From Shewanella sp. HN-41 (lineage in GTDB: Bacteria; Pseudomonadota; Gammaproteobacteria; Enterobacterales; Shewanellaceae), in NCBI RefSeq assembly GCF_000217915.1, contig NZ_AFOZ01000034.1:1-64000 (forward strand): 64,000 nucleotides of DNA. Reading direction: 5' to 3'. Every line of letters begins with the position of its first letter. Position 1 is the first letter of the stretch. The position numbers were made by a program, and so were the translations under genes. The notes beneath the pieces were generated by a model. The model worked only from the letters and a program-made list of their open reading frames with translations, ran no database searches and was not told where the DNA came from. This document shows positions 1 to 9,587 of the stretch, piece after piece.

Positions 1-29
1 TATGGATTCCCGCGTCCGCGGGAATGACG
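1..29. repeat. Truncated end of the composite dispersed repeat
   Basis: The window opens in the last part of a dispersed repeat. ATTCCC at 6-11 and GGGAAT at 20-25 are separated by 8 bases, and the motif ends in GAC. The same palindrome closes full copies at 241-267 and 31665-31691. A duplicated stub containing GCCGTCATCCTCGC follows at about 40-75. Confidence 0.7.
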
Positions 30-78
30 AAGGAGTATGCCGTCATCCTCGCTCTTACGCCGTCATCCTCGCGAACGA

Positions 79-267
79 CTGCATGGTCAATTTTGTTCCA
101 TACAAAATATGACATCCATGGTGGTCAGATGCAGGAGGTAGAACTCTTTAATTAGAAAGAGTGCAGGAGCAGTTATCGATGCGGGGATCCAGCCCTTGGC
201 TCTAAGTCACTATTCTTTAAACTACCAAAAGACGTTAGTGTGGATTCCCGCGTTTGCGGGAATGACA
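79..267. repeat. Composite dispersed repeat, copy A (one module inverted)
   Basis: Two modules are fused here. The first (79 to about 181) begins CTGCATGGTCAATTTTG and contains a hairpin around AACTCTTTAATTAGAAAGAG. The second (182-267) begins GGGGATCCAGC and ends in the palindrome ATTCCC-N8-GGGAAT at 244-263. Both modules recur at 27614-27831 and 31588-31838, but there the first module has the opposite orientation and follows the second. No protein-coding potential is credible. Confidence 0.75.
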
Positions 268-285
268 GAAAGGGACGGGAATGAC

Positions 286-497
286 GCAACGCTGCGCTGA
301 CGGTGAACGGATTACGGAACGCTCGCAAGCTCACTCACCGTCAGGGAGCAGCCCGTTCCGTTATCCGTGAGTCACGCGGTGACGCTCCGTAGCCGCAAAG
401 CGGCGTCCGTAGAAATAGAGTTAGCTGCTAGCCTAGAGCCACGTAGTGGCGTTCTAGAGCGAGCTTGCGGCCGAAGGCCGTCAGCGAAGCGCCCGCT
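286..497. repeat. Array of short hairpins with CCGTA/CTAG linkers
   Basis: The array runs up to the stop codon of the glmM pseudogene. It is a chain of different short palindromes, each followed by a recurring linker: GTCACGCGGTGAC (371-383), GCCGCAAAGCGGC (392-404), GCCACGTAGTGGC (438-450) and GGCCGAAGGCC (469-479). The linker is CCGTA-like in the left half and CTAG-like in the right half. Close relatives occur at 24535-24674, 31139-31345 and 36771-36918. Function is unknown. Confidence 0.7.
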
Positions 498-1851
498 TTA
501 CGCCGCTCTTACCGCATCTGCGATAAATTCGGCTTGAGTCTGGGTCATCAGATTATCCGTTGACTCCACCATCACTCGGATTAAAGGCTCAGTGCCGGAC
601 TTACGCAACAGTACGCGCCCTTGGTCACCTAATATCCCTTCCGCTTTTACCACTGCCTGCTTAACACTGTCTAAAGCCAAAATGCTGTCGGCACTGCCAG
701 ATGATAAACGCACATTAATAAGTACCTGCGGCAACTTGGTCATACCCGCTTTTATATCAGCCAAACGCTTGCCTGACTCTAAAATGGCTTTAAGTACCTG
801 CAGGGATGCCACAATACCATCACCCGTTGAAGCGTGCTTTAAACTTAAAATATGTCCAGAACCTTCACCGCCCAGTTGCCAACCCGTTTCTTTAAGCTGC
901 TCAACCACATAACGATCGCCAACCTTTGCAAGCACAAAGGGAATGCCCATTTGTTTAAGCGCCAGCTCTAAACCTAGGTTCGACATTAAAGTACCAACCA
1001 CACCGCCAACCATTTCACCTTTTTGGAACGCAGCTTGCGCTAGGATAAATAAAATCTCATCACCATCAACCACATGGCCATTATGATCGACAAACATGAC
1101 ACGGTCAGCATCACCATCAAGCGCAATCCCTAAATCAGCTTCATGTACCATAACCGCAGTTTGCAAACTATCTAAATGCGTAGCCCCACAGTGATCATTA
1201 ATATTCACCCCATTAGGCTTGTCATTAATGCTGATCACCTCAGCCCCTAACTCACGGTATACATTCGGCGCGATATGGTAGGCGGCGCCATGGGCGCTAT
1301 CGACGACAATCTTTAACCCAGTCAAACTTAAATGATTCGGGAACGTTCCTTTGCAGAACTCAATATAACGGCCTGCGGCATCATCAATACGGCGCACTTT
1401 ACCCAGCTTTTCCGAGGCAACACACTGCATCGCATTCTGGTTCAGCGCCTTTTCTAACAAGGCTTCGATTTCCAGTTCCTGCGCATCATTTAACTTAGTA
1501 CCGAAATTAGAAAAGAACTTAATGCCATTATCGTAATAAGGATTGTGGGAGGCACTGATCACCACTCCAGCATCGGCGCGAAACGTCGACGCCAAATACG
1601 CCACCGCAGGTGTCGGCATAGGGCCAATCAAAGCCACATTCACGCCTGCCGCCCGAAAATCTCGCCTCCATTGCCGACTCAAGCATATAGCCACTAATAC
1701 GAGTATCTTTACCAATCAGCACTTCTTTAGTGCCCGTTGACGCCAGCACAGTGCCAGCCGCTCAACCTAACTTCATCGCAAAATCGGGGGTAATTAGAAA
1801 CTCACCGACCTTGCCACGCACACCATCGGTACCAAAATACTTCCTAGACAT
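498..1851 (-). pseudogene. glmM: Broken second copy of phosphoglucosamine mutase
   Basis: GlmM converts glucosamine-6-P to glucosamine-1-P for UDP-GlcNAc synthesis. Here the reading frame starts at ATG 1851 ([18 protein letters not shown]) behind an AAGGAT ribosome site. Codon 30 is TGA (1762-1764) where the family has a Trp, as expected from a G-to-A change (read on the coding strand). A second lesion is one extra G in a GGG run at about 1652-1654, just after MLESAMEA. Downstream the frame is good: [15 protein letters not shown] carries the catalytic serine, [11 protein letters not shown] the metal site, and [14 protein letters not shown] the phosphate-binding end. Correcting the indel gives about 450 codons, near full length. 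It lies beyond the terminator of the sugar operon. GlmM is essential in most bacteria, so a working copy probably exists elsewhere (inference). Confidence 0.9.
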
Positions 1852-1880
1852 ACAGCATCCTTAAAAACAGTTAGAAACGA

Positions 1881-1912
1881 AAAAAGCCAAATCAAACCTG
1901 ATTTGGCTTTTT
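1881..1912 (-). terminator. Intrinsic terminator closing the polysaccharide operon
   Basis: A perfect inverted repeat (AAAAAGCCAAATCA at 1881-1894, TGATTTGGCTTTTT at 1899-1912) has a 4-nt loop. Read on the minus strand it ends in a T run just after the wbpM-like gene. The A/T flanks on both sides would also let it work in the opposite direction. Confidence 0.85.
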
Positions 1913-1926
1913 AAACATGACCAAAA

Positions 1927-3867
1927 CTAAGAAACCAAAGTTACCACTTTAGCTTTAATATCAATAGGTTTAGACGATTTCTTTTGCTGCCACACTAGAT
2001 CACAAATACCATCTGTTGGTGCGAATCCCGTCGGAGCCGAGAGCAAAATCTCGCGAATCGCCTCATGGTTAAATTCATGGCAAGCTTTATCTAAACGATT
2101 AAGGATTTGCTCTAATTGGGCCCAAGGTAGAAATGTCTCATTAGCCGTCATAATACGCTCATGATCTGTCCCTGTTACATCATCACCAATAAGCAGCTCC
2201 TCGTAGAGTTTTTCACCAGGGCGCAGGCCGCTAAACTCAATTGCAATATCACCATTGGGATGATCTTCATCTTTAACCTCAAAACCACTGAGGCGGATCA
2301 TTTTAGTTGCTAGATCAACAATCTTGACAGACTTACCCATATCAAGCACAAACACATCGCCACCTTTGCCCATTGCCCCAGCTTGAATAACCAGCTGGGA
2401 TGCTTCGGGAATGGTCATAAAAAAGCGGGTGATTTCAGGGTGCGTTACAGTAACAGGGCCACCATTGGCAATCTGTTTACGGAACAAAGGCACAACTGAG
2501 CCTGAAGAGCCAAGCACATTACCAAAACGCACCATACAAAAACGCGTTTGGTGCGACTCTTTCGATAGCGCCTGCAATGCCAGTTCGGCCATACGTTTAC
2601 TGGTACCCATAATATTAGTGGGGCGCACAGCTTTATCGGTAGAAACCAAAACAAAGGTTTCAACTTTTGCAGCGATTGCCGCTCTAGCGGTATACAAGGT
2701 ACCAAACACGTTATTGCGGACACCTTCCACCACATTATGCTCCACTAAAGGCACATGTTTGTAGGCGGCGGCGTGATAAACAGTTTGTACATTAAAGGCT
2801 TGCATTACTGCTTGGACACGATTTTCTCGCTGTACTGAACCCATAATAGGCAAGATTCTCACATCAATCCCCAAATCATGGGCAGTAGCAGAAAGCTCAC
2901 GCTCAATGGAATACAAAGCAAATTCCGATAGCTCAAATAGCACTAGCTTTTTAGGCGACTGCTTTAAAATCTGCCGGCATAATTCAGAGCCAATAGAGCC
3001 CCCTGCTCCTGTCACCATCACCACTTTATTTTTGATATTAGCGGTCAATAGATTTTGTCTTGGTGCAACAGAATCACGGCCCAGTAAATCTTCGATTTCA
3101 ACTTCTTTTACATCACTAAATAATTTATCCCCGCTAACAAGGTCTGCCATAGCGGGTAAGGTCATCACTTTTACCGTAAGTGGTTCAAGCTGATTGATAA
3201 TCTCTTGCCTACGTGAACGCGAAGCACTCGGCATTGCAAGCAATACACGGGTAGTCGCTTCTTGCTTGATTAACTTACGTAGCTCTTGCGGCGCATGTAC
3301 ATGCAGACCTTGAATTACCGTACCTTGCAAAGTTTCATCATCATCAACAAAGGCAATAGGATGATATTCATGGCTTTGTGCAAGGGCGATTGCAGTTTGG
3401 CGACCACTGACACCAGCACCATAAATCACCACAGGTTCACCACGGCGATTCATTCCAGCCCCCACCAGCGAACGCATAAGCGATCTAGCCCCCCCAACAA
3501 AAACCAAAGCAAAAGCAGCATAAATAAAAGGTACAGTGCGAGGCAGACCAACCTCACCGTAGTAGGCAAGCAAAACCAATGCAATAGTAGACACCAGAAC
3601 CCCAGCAACTATTGCGGTAAAAGCTTGCGAACCAATATAACGCAGTACAGCCCGATACAAGCCAAGCCTAATAAAGGCGGCAATACTGATAGGAATGGTT
3701 AAAGCAATTAGCCCCCAGTATTGGGCTTTAAGCAATACCTCAACCGAATCGAGACGCACCAATAGGGCAAACCAGAAGGCAAATAACAAAAACACTGAGT
3801 CTATCGCAACACTGACTAAACGCTTTTGCGACCGCTTTAACGAGAATAGATATTGCAAAAACTCCAT
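1927..3867 (-). CDS. wbpM: Membrane nucleotide-sugar 4,6-dehydratase (WbpM/FlaA1 family)
   Basis: Likely converts UDP-GlcNAc to UDP-4-keto-6-deoxy-GlcNAc at the inner membrane, the first step to QuiNAc, FucNAc or bacillosamine-type sugars. Numbering from ATG 3897, there are four hydrophobic segments (about 31-47, 61-79, 93-112, 121-136). A first Rossmann motif GAGVSGR lies at 160-166 and a second, TGAGGSIG, near 296-303. The catalytic region is STDKAVRPTNIMGTSK with Met430 and Lys434, the Ser/Thr-Met-Lys arrangement of this family that replaces the usual Tyr. The upstream ATG at 3897 is possible, but the ATG at 3867 has GGAG six bases ahead and is preferred. Last intact gene before the operon terminator. 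The preceding reductase and sugar-P transferase suggest a QuiNAc route. Confidence 0.9.
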   Translation of the reverse strand: MEFLQYLFSLKRSQKRLVSVAIDSVFLLFAFWFALLVRLDSVEVLLKAQYWGLIALTIPISIAAFIRLGLYRAVLRYIGSQAFTAIVAGVLVSTIALVLLAYYGEVGLPRTVPFIYAAFALVFVGGARSLMRSLVGAGMNRRGEPVVIYGAGVSGRQTAIALAQSHEYHPIAFVDDDETLQGTVIQGLHVHAPQELRKLIKQEATTRVLLAMPSASRSRRQEIINQLEPLTVKVMTLPAMADLVSGDKLFSDVKEVEIEDLLGRDSVAPRQNLLTANIKNKVVMVTGAGGSIGSELCRQILKQSPKKLVLFELSEFALYSIERELSATAHDLGIDVRILPIMGSVQRENRVQAVMQAFNVQTVYHAAAYKHVPLVEHNVVEGVRNNVFGTLYTARAAIAAKVETFVLVSTDKAVRPTNIMGTSKRMAELALQALSKESHQTRFCMVRFGNVLGSSGSVVPLFRKQIANGGPVTVTHPEITRFFMTIPEASQLVIQAGAMGKGGDVFVLDMGKSVKIVDLATKMIRLSGFEVKDEDHPNGDIAIEFSGLRPGEKLYEELLIGDDVTGTDHERIMTANETFLPWAQLEQILNRLDKACHEFNHEAIREILLSAPTGFAPTDGICDLVWQQKKSSKPIDIKAKVVTLVS

Positions 3868-4002
3868 CTTTTGCTCCAGTTTTTTTAAAAAATACATGAA
3901 ATTAGATACTAACTATATAAATCAATTTAAAGGCTCTAAATCCTTAGCGGAGATGAGTATACATGAGATCATGAGTTACAGCTAAATACAAACATGAAGT
4001 AA

Positions 4003-4557
4003 CTAATTTGGTTTAGCAGCATCACCACTACCACTTCCTGTAGCTGTCATAAGGATGTATTTAAAATAACGGCTTAAGGTTAAGGTATCGATCATTTGCT
4101 TGTCGGTCTGGGCTAGTAACTTAGGCGTAGACATATCAATATTTTGCACCTGCGCTAAACCAGTCACCCCAGGCAAAACATTGTAAATACCTAACGCATC
4201 ACGCTCGGCAATCAAGTCTTCTTGGTTAAACAAATTAGGGCGTGGTCCCACTAAACTCATCTCACCTTTTAGCACATTAATTAACTGCGGCAACTCATCA
4301 ATTTTAGTCTTGCGCAAAAAACCACCAAACCTAGTAATGGCTGTATTACTGGTAAGATGACTTGCAACCGATGCAGTATCCTTACTCATAGTACGAAACT
4401 TAACCAGTTTAAATGGTTTTTTATGTTTACCAACGCGAGTTTGGATAAAAATCGGTGAGCCAGTGTCAAACAGACCAATGATGGTGACGATTAATAATAT
4501 TGGCCATAGAAATAACAAACCAAAAAATGCTGCGAGAAAATCAATTAAACGAATCAT
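4003..4557 (-). CDS. Initiating sugar-1-phosphate transferase (bacterial sugar transferase family)
   Basis: Likely moves a sugar-1-phosphate from its UDP-sugar onto undecaprenyl phosphate, starting each polysaccharide repeat on the cytoplasmic membrane face. The 184-residue protein has one N-terminal hydrophobic segment (about 6-28) and the family landmarks KFRTM, the catalytic DE pair in [23 protein letters not shown] and [10 protein letters not shown]. This is the short PglC/WreU-like form without the extra membrane helices of WcaJ/WbaP. It sits 5 bases after the reductase gene. By analogy with Rhizobium WreV/WreQ/WreU the donor could be UDP-QuiNAc (inference). The C-terminal tail ([11 protein letters not shown]) is low complexity. 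Confidence 0.88.
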   Translation of the reverse strand: MIRLIDFLAAFFGLLFLWPILLIVTIIGLFDTGSPIFIQTRVGKHKKPFKLVKFRTMSKDTASVASHLTSNTAITRFGGFLRKTKIDELPQLINVLKGEMSLVGPRPNLFNQEDLIAERDALGIYNVLPGVTGLAQVQNIDMSTPKLLAQTDKQMIDTLTLSRYFKYILMTATGSGSGDAAKPN

Positions 4558-4562
4558 AAGTT

Positions 4563-5474
4563 TTATTTACCTGAATCACGTAGTGTAGCCATAGCTTGCT
4601 TCATAGTTAATGGCGGAGTCCAATCCAACACTTCCTTTATATTGGAAGAGTCAACTTGTAAACTACCATATAACTGCTCAATCATGGCAGACTTCCCCGT
4701 TAACTTACCCACTAATCTCATCAAACTAACTGGTATTGGCAATTGAAACGTCTTCTTATCTAACCCGTCAGCTATGGCGTTTGTAAACTGTTTTATAGAC
4801 ACCGTTTCCATATCTGATGCTAAAAATGTATGACCAGCGGCATTAGGGTGAGTTGCACAAGTGATAAGAAGATCTGCGAGATTTTGCACCGCAATAAAAT
4901 CACGCTTATTGTTGGCAAGCCCAAAGGGTAACACAGGGAGTTTTTTTACAAGCTTGGTCAATAAACCAAAATTACCTGGGGCATTGGGGCCATAAACCAA
5001 AGTAGGACGGACAATAACAACTTCAAGACCAGTTTCAACAGCAAGTTTTTTTAAACCAACCTCAGCGCTATATTTTGACCGTGCGTAATAATTGTGAGGA
5101 CGCTCTGACTCGTTAAATGTGAACGGTTTGTCACTAGTGAATGTGCCATTAACGCCAATAGAACTCACAAAAACAAACCGTTTAACTCCAGCATTAACAG
5201 CTTCTCTAGCTAAATGTAATGTTCCAAGAGTATTAACTGATTGATAATCTGATTGTGGGGTTTGTTTATTGTGTGCCAACCCTGCTATATGTATAACCGT
5301 TTCAACGTCATCAAAAGCATCCGCCCAATTAGTATTGGCATCAATTTTATTTACTAAAAATACATCATCTACATTCAATTTATCACTACATCTAGTAACA
5401 CATCGAAAGTTTCCTTGATGGCGAATAACTTCACGACCTATAAACCCCGTAACACCTGTTACTAAAACTTTCAT
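4563..5474 (-). CDS. NAD-dependent sugar epimerase/reductase (WbpV/WreQ-like)
   Basis: An extended short-chain dehydrogenase/reductase of 303 residues. The nucleotide-binding motif TGVTGFIG is at 6-13, a serine pair at 104-105 and the catalytic YARSK (Tyr130, Lys134) follow. Relatives next to WbpM-type dehydratases reduce UDP-4-keto-6-deoxy-GlcNAc to UDP-QuiNAc (WbpV in Pseudomonas, WreQ in Rhizobium). The same placement beside a dehydratase and an initiating transferase supports that role here. The sequence alone cannot exclude a 4-epimerase. The gene is 3 bases from the upstream glycosyltransferase gene, so they are probably cotranscribed. Confidence 0.8.
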   Translation of the reverse strand: MKVLVTGVTGFIGREVIRHQGNFRCVTRCSDKLNVDDVFLVNKIDANTNWADAFDDVETVIHIAGLAHNKQTPQSDYQSVNTLGTLHLAREAVNAGVKRFVFVSSIGVNGTFTSDKPFTFNESERPHNYYARSKYSAEVGLKKLAVETGLEVVIVRPTLVYGPNAPGNFGLLTKLVKKLPVLPFGLANNKRDFIAVQNLADLLITCATHPNAAGHTFLASDMETVSIKQFTNAIADGLDKKTFQLPIPVSLMRLVGKLTGKSAMIEQLYGSLQVDSSNIKEVLDWTPPLTMKQAMATLRDSGK

Positions 5475-5477
5475 GCA

Positions 5478-6239
5478 TCAAACCTTAACAAGTTTACGGG
5501 TTAATAAAGTAAACAACTTATAAGGTAACTTTAATGCTACTAGTGCTAAATTAGTTTTAATACCATTTTCTTTACAAGCCCTAACAACTTCCATGTTTTG
5601 ATGAATACGCCACATTAACCCACTAGAACTAATTCCGCCTTCTCTCATTTTGACCGTGATAGCCGAAACTCGATTAATAACTACATTATTAACAATACAT
5701 CGAGCAATAAATTCGAAATCAGCTGCAACCCGATAATCTAATTTATAAAGCCCACATTTTTTATATACATCCTTTTTCGCGTAAAAAGTTGGATGAGGCA
5801 ACATAATTCCAAACTTTATCAATGATTTCTTAAACACTTTCGAGCTATAAAGCCTAGTTACCTTATCGGTATTCCCTGCTTGCACATAAACCAAATCTGA
5901 ATATACAGCTTCAATATCACCGCGATTAAAACCGGCCATTAATGTAGAAACACTAGACTCAGAAGTAAAAAAATCATCAGAATTAAGGATGCCAACAACA
6001 TCCCCAGTAGCCAATTCAATACCTTTATTCATTGCATCATAAAGACCTTTATCTGGCTCACTTATCACAGTGGCAAGACGATCTTGATACTCATTGACGA
6101 TGTTGAGGGTATTATCTTTAGAAGCACCATCTACTATTATGTATTCAATGTTAGGATAATCCTGCAAAAAAACGGATTCGATAGTATCACGGATAGTCGC
6201 TGCGCTGTTATAACATACGGTAATGATAGAAACTTTCAT
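5478..6239 (-). CDS. Family 2 glycosyltransferase
   Basis: An inverting GT-A enzyme of 253 residues expected to add one sugar to the lipid-linked repeat at the inner membrane. It starts MKVSIITVCYNSA and continues with YIIVDGASKDNT, the UDP-binding region. SEPDKGLYDAMNKGI and the metal-binding LNSDDFF follow. The architecture resembles WcaE/WbgY-type transferases. The sugar donor cannot be read from the sequence. One base separates its start from the manB stop codon, indicating tight coupling. Confidence 0.85.
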   Translation of the reverse strand: MKVSIITVCYNSAATIRDTIESVFLQDYPNIEYIIVDGASKDNTLNIVNEYQDRLATVISEPDKGLYDAMNKGIELATGDVVGILNSDDFFTSESSVSTLMAGFNRGDIEAVYSDLVYVQAGNTDKVTRLYSSKVFKKSLIKFGIMLPHPTFYAKKDVYKKCGLYKLDYRVAADFEFIARCIVNNVVINRVSAITVKMREGGISSSGLMWRIHQNMEVVRACKENGIKTNLALVALKLPYKLFTLLTRKLVKV

Positions 6240-6240
6240 C

Positions 6241-7653
6241 TCAGTTCAATAATCCTTTCACCGCGCTAAGAATAACCTGTACCAACTGCTGTGCTTCGGC
6301 TTGTTTGGCAGACTCAGCATAACAACGTAACTCCGGCGCATTACCTGAAGGACGCAAATGCACAATATCGCCATCAACAAACTGCATTCTTAAGCCATCT
6401 GTTTGATCGATACGTTGAATTTGACGAATCTCCAGGTCAAGCTTTGTAAGCAACTCTTCTGGTGACAACACGGCTGTTGCAATAAAGTCTTTACTCCACT
6501 GAGCCGGCACCTGCTGTAAACGATCACTGGCCGTATAACGTTGTGGCAGAGTTACTGTTAGATTAGACAGTGGCTGCTCACCAGCTAAGGCGAGTAATGC
6601 CAAACCAGGTAATAAAGCATCGCGAGTGGGTAAAGCTTTTAGCATCTTTCCAGCAACAGTTATATCTGAACCAAGTAAGAAACCGCCGTTGGCCTCAAAG
6701 CCAGCCACAAAACCATTCAGGTTAGCAAAAGCAGCAATAACGTAAGGAGAACCAATTTTAGTCCGCACAACTGAAGAAAATATTTCAGCCTTTTCTATGG
6801 CAGTATTACAACTCACTGGTACAGCAAGACTTTGAATACCTAAAGCTTTCGCACAAAGTAAACCAACAATATCACCTCGTAACCATTGACCATTTTCGTC
6901 AGCGATAAGTGGACGGTCGCCATCTCCATCGGTAGAAAAGATAGCATCGAAGCTATATCGCTTTGACCAATCCAAACCCTTTTGTTTATCTGCATCTGTA
7001 ACAGCTTCAGTATCGATCGGCACAAAAGTATTTGTGCGATCTAACGAGGTAACCTCAGCTCCCAGCGCCTTAAAAACTCTATGATAAAGGTCTCTTCCTG
7101 CACTTGAATGCTCATAAATACCAATGCGTTTGCCTGCCAGCATCTGCTGGGGAAAAATATCAAGATAACGATTAATATAGTTGTCAGATGCAACAGAACT
7201 TGTGGCAGGCAGTTCAGCTATAAAGCTTATTTGCTCTTCAGAAACCGTAATGATCGCTTGTTCATCATCTTTAGTGATTTCACCATCAGGTCGATAAAAT
7301 TTTAATCCATTGCGGTCAAATGGAATGTGGCTGCCAGTAACCATTATCGCAGGTACATTTTCCTGCATAGCCTGATAAGCCAATGCCGGTGTGGGCAATA
7401 CACCATAATAATCAACAAAATAACCCATTGACTCTAAGACACCAGCGCAAGCCGCCGCCATTTGTGGACTGCTGGGTCTGTTATCAATGCCTATGGCAAT
7501 CCGCTTAAAGCTGAAAGAGCGTTGCATCACATTGGCGAAACCTTGGGCAAAGGCGCCACATACTTGATCGGTAAAGTCCGTAACTAAACCTCTAGCACCA
7601 CTGGTGCCAAAGGCAATACCACTTTCCGATAAAACTGAGCTGAGACTCGGCAT
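6241..7653 (-). CDS. manB: Phosphomannomutase
   Basis: Converts mannose-6-P to mannose-1-P, feeding GDP-mannose synthesis. The 470-residue protein has the phosphoserine loop VTGSHIPFDRNG (Ser108) and the metal-binding DGDGDRP (242-248). RPSGNAPELRCYAES forms the sugar-phosphate-binding end. The TGSHIP and DGDGDRP variants are those of the ManB/CpsG group rather than GlmM. It lies three bases after manC, the order of the E. coli colanic acid cluster. No damage is visible. Confidence 0.92.
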   Translation of the reverse strand: MPSLSSVLSESGIAFGTSGARGLVTDFTDQVCGAFAQGFANVMQRSFSFKRIAIGIDNRPSSPQMAAACAGVLESMGYFVDYYGVLPTPALAYQAMQENVPAIMVTGSHIPFDRNGLKFYRPDGEITKDDEQAIITVSEEQISFIAELPATSSVASDNYINRYLDIFPQQMLAGKRIGIYEHSSAGRDLYHRVFKALGAEVTSLDRTNTFVPIDTEAVTDADKQKGLDWSKRYSFDAIFSTDGDGDRPLIADENGQWLRGDIVGLLCAKALGIQSLAVPVSCNTAIEKAEIFSSVVRTKIGSPYVIAAFANLNGFVAGFEANGGFLLGSDITVAGKMLKALPTRDALLPGLALLALAGEQPLSNLTVTLPQRYTASDRLQQVPAQWSKDFIATAVLSPEELLTKLDLEIRQIQRIDQTDGLRMQFVDGDIVHLRPSGNAPELRCYAESAKQAEAQQLVQVILSAVKGLLN

Positions 7654-7656
7654 AAA

Positions 7657-9075
7657 CTACTTCCCTTCTACTCGTCCGTATCTATCTTCAAAACGAACGA
7701 TATCGTCTTCACCAAGGTACGAACCGGATTGAACTTCAATCAGTTCTAAGTCCACTTTGCCAGGATTTTCTAGCGCATGAATGACACCTACAGGTATATA
7801 GGTAGATTGATTTTCTGTTAACAGAATATCCTTCTCACCGTTCGTCACTTTCGCCGTGCCTGAAACTACAATCCAATGCTCTGCACGATGATGGTGCATT
7901 TGTACCGATAACTTAGCGCCCGGTTTTACAGTAATCCGCTTAACCTGAAAACGATCTCCATTATCGATCGAGTCATACTTACCCCAGGGACGATATACTT
8001 CACGATGGAAAGTCACTTCTGAGCGCTGCTCAGATTTCAGCTGACCCACTATCGCTTTCACATGCTGTGATTGATCTTTATGAGCAACCAACACCGCATC
8101 CTTAGTATTAACAATCACTAAGTCCTCAACACCGACTGTTGTGACCAGCTTATTACCACCAAAAACTAAAGTGTTTTTGGTATCAACAGATTTAACATCG
8201 CCATTAAACACGTTGCCATCAGCATCTTTGGCAGAGACTTCCCATAAAGCTGCAAAACCGCCAACATCACTCCAACCGGCATCCATTGGCACTACCACAG
8301 CATCTTTTGTATGCTCCATTACGGCATAATCAATAGAATCGTCTGGACAGGCTTCAAACGCGGCTTTATCAATTCGAATAAAATCGCTGTCATTATTTTG
8401 AACTTGTATAGCAAGCTCGCAGGCTGAATAAATATCAGGGCGATAGGCTTTCAATTCAGAGAGATAACGACTAGCTTTAAATAAAAACATGCCACTATTC
8501 CAGTAATAATCCCCGCTTTTAATATACGCCTCAGCTGTAGTTAAATCTGGCTTTTCCACAAAACAGTCAACTACAAAACCTTCTTGATAAGTATCACCAC
8601 GTTTAATATAACCGTAACCCGTTTCTGGCTTGTTGCCTACAATCCCGAAGGTCACTAACTTGCCAGCTAGTGCTAATTCTGTTGCCATACTTACTGAATG
8701 TTGAAATGCATCAACATCATCAATTACATGATCAGCAGCTAACACCAACAGTAAAGGATCTTGACCTAACTCAACCGCTTTAAAGGCCGCTAAAGCTATA
8801 GCCGGTGCAGTATTACGACCAACTGGCTCTAAAAAAATACCGCTATGCTTGACACCTAACTGCCTTACCTGTTCTGCGGCAATAAAACGATGTTCTTCAT
8901 TGCAAATCAACATCGCTGGCGCATGGTCGATACCAGCCAACCGACTAATAGTGTTTTGCAGCATAGTAGCTTTGCCAGAAAGCGATAAAAACTGCTTAGG
9001 AAAATTGCCACGAGATAGAGGCCATAAACGGGTACCGGAGCCTCCGGCCATAATTACAGGTAAAATCATCATCAA
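7657..9075 (-). CDS. manC: Mannose-1-phosphate guanylyltransferase / mannose-6-phosphate isomerase
   Basis: A bifunctional 472-residue protein making GDP-mannose from mannose-1-P and GTP and, with its second domain, interconverting fructose-6-P and mannose-6-P. The N-terminal nucleotidyltransferase signature [12 protein letters not shown] is near residues 11-22, with FVEKPD in the sugar-binding region. The C-terminal cupin has [19 protein letters not shown] and typical zinc-ligand histidines. Its start overlaps the gmm stop by 4 bases, implying translational coupling. Supplies gmd. Confidence 0.95.
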   Translation of the reverse strand: MMMILPVIMAGGSGTRLWPLSRGNFPKQFLSLSGKATMLQNTISRLAGIDHAPAMLICNEEHRFIAAEQVRQLGVKHSGIFLEPVGRNTAPAIALAAFKAVELGQDPLLLVLAADHVIDDVDAFQHSVSMATELALAGKLVTFGIVGNKPETGYGYIKRGDTYQEGFVVDCFVEKPDLTTAEAYIKSGDYYWNSGMFLFKASRYLSELKAYRPDIYSACELAIQVQNNDSDFIRIDKAAFEACPDDSIDYAVMEHTKDAVVVPMDAGWSDVGGFAALWEVSAKDADGNVFNGDVKSVDTKNTLVFGGNKLVTTVGVEDLVIVNTKDAVLVAHKDQSQHVKAIVGQLKSEQRSEVTFHREVYRPWGKYDSIDNGDRFQVKRITVKPGAKLSVQMHHHRAEHWIVVSGTAKVTNGEKDILLTENQSTYIPVGVIHALENPGKVDLELIEVQSGSYLGEDDIVRFEDRYGRVEGK

Positions 9076-9581
9076 TCCTTAATTAAATCGGTAAAAGCAT
9101 TATCAAAGTACCACTTAGTATGAATGTGTACTCTATCGTCAGACAGTAAACTTGGAACATCAACCCATTTATAACCGCCATGCTGAATGGCCAGGGGTAA
9201 ATTATCTAACTGATTATCAAGCTTTAAATAATACGCAATTGCTACATAATGGGTTGTATTATCAGTCGTGGAAACATTGCCACTGAATGCACTATCACTA
9301 AAGACATTATCAGCATAAAAGTGGTCAAATGGACCGAGTAAACTGGCTTGCTCAATAGTAAATTCTTGTCCAAGTTCATCACGCGTTAAACGCTTAAAGG
9401 CATCTGCCAGCACTTCATTTTTTAATATGCGCCCACCAGGAACAAACCAATAGTCTTTAGCGGGTCGATTTAAACGCTTGCCCAGTAACACTTGGCCAAC
9501 CGAATTAGTTACCACCAAATCAATAGAAACAAGTGGGGTACTTTTGATAACCGTCGAGAAGGTCGTTTGGTCCAAAAACAT
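9072..9581 (-). CDS. gmm: GDP-mannose mannosyl hydrolase (Nudix)
   Basis: Hydrolyses GDP-mannose (or GDP-glucose) to GDP and free sugar, probably tuning the GDP-sugar pool. The 169-residue protein carries the modified Nudix box of this subfamily, [18 protein letters not shown] followed by RDELG. The second catalytic glutamate of a standard Nudix box is absent, as in E. coli Gmm/WcaH. The gene order gmd-fcl-gmm-manC-manB matches the colanic acid locus except for the missing wcaI. The 4-base overlap with manC is ATGA-type. Confidence 0.9.
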   Translation of the reverse strand: MFLDQTTFSTVIKSTPLVSIDLVVTNSVGQVLLGKRLNRPAKDYWFVPGGRILKNEVLADAFKRLTRDELGQEFTIEQASLLGPFDHFYADNVFSDSAFSGNVSTTDNTTHYVAIAYYLKLDNQLDNLPLAIQHGGYKWVDVPSLLSDDRVHIHTKWYFDNAFTDLIKD

Positions 9582-9587
9582 GAGCGT

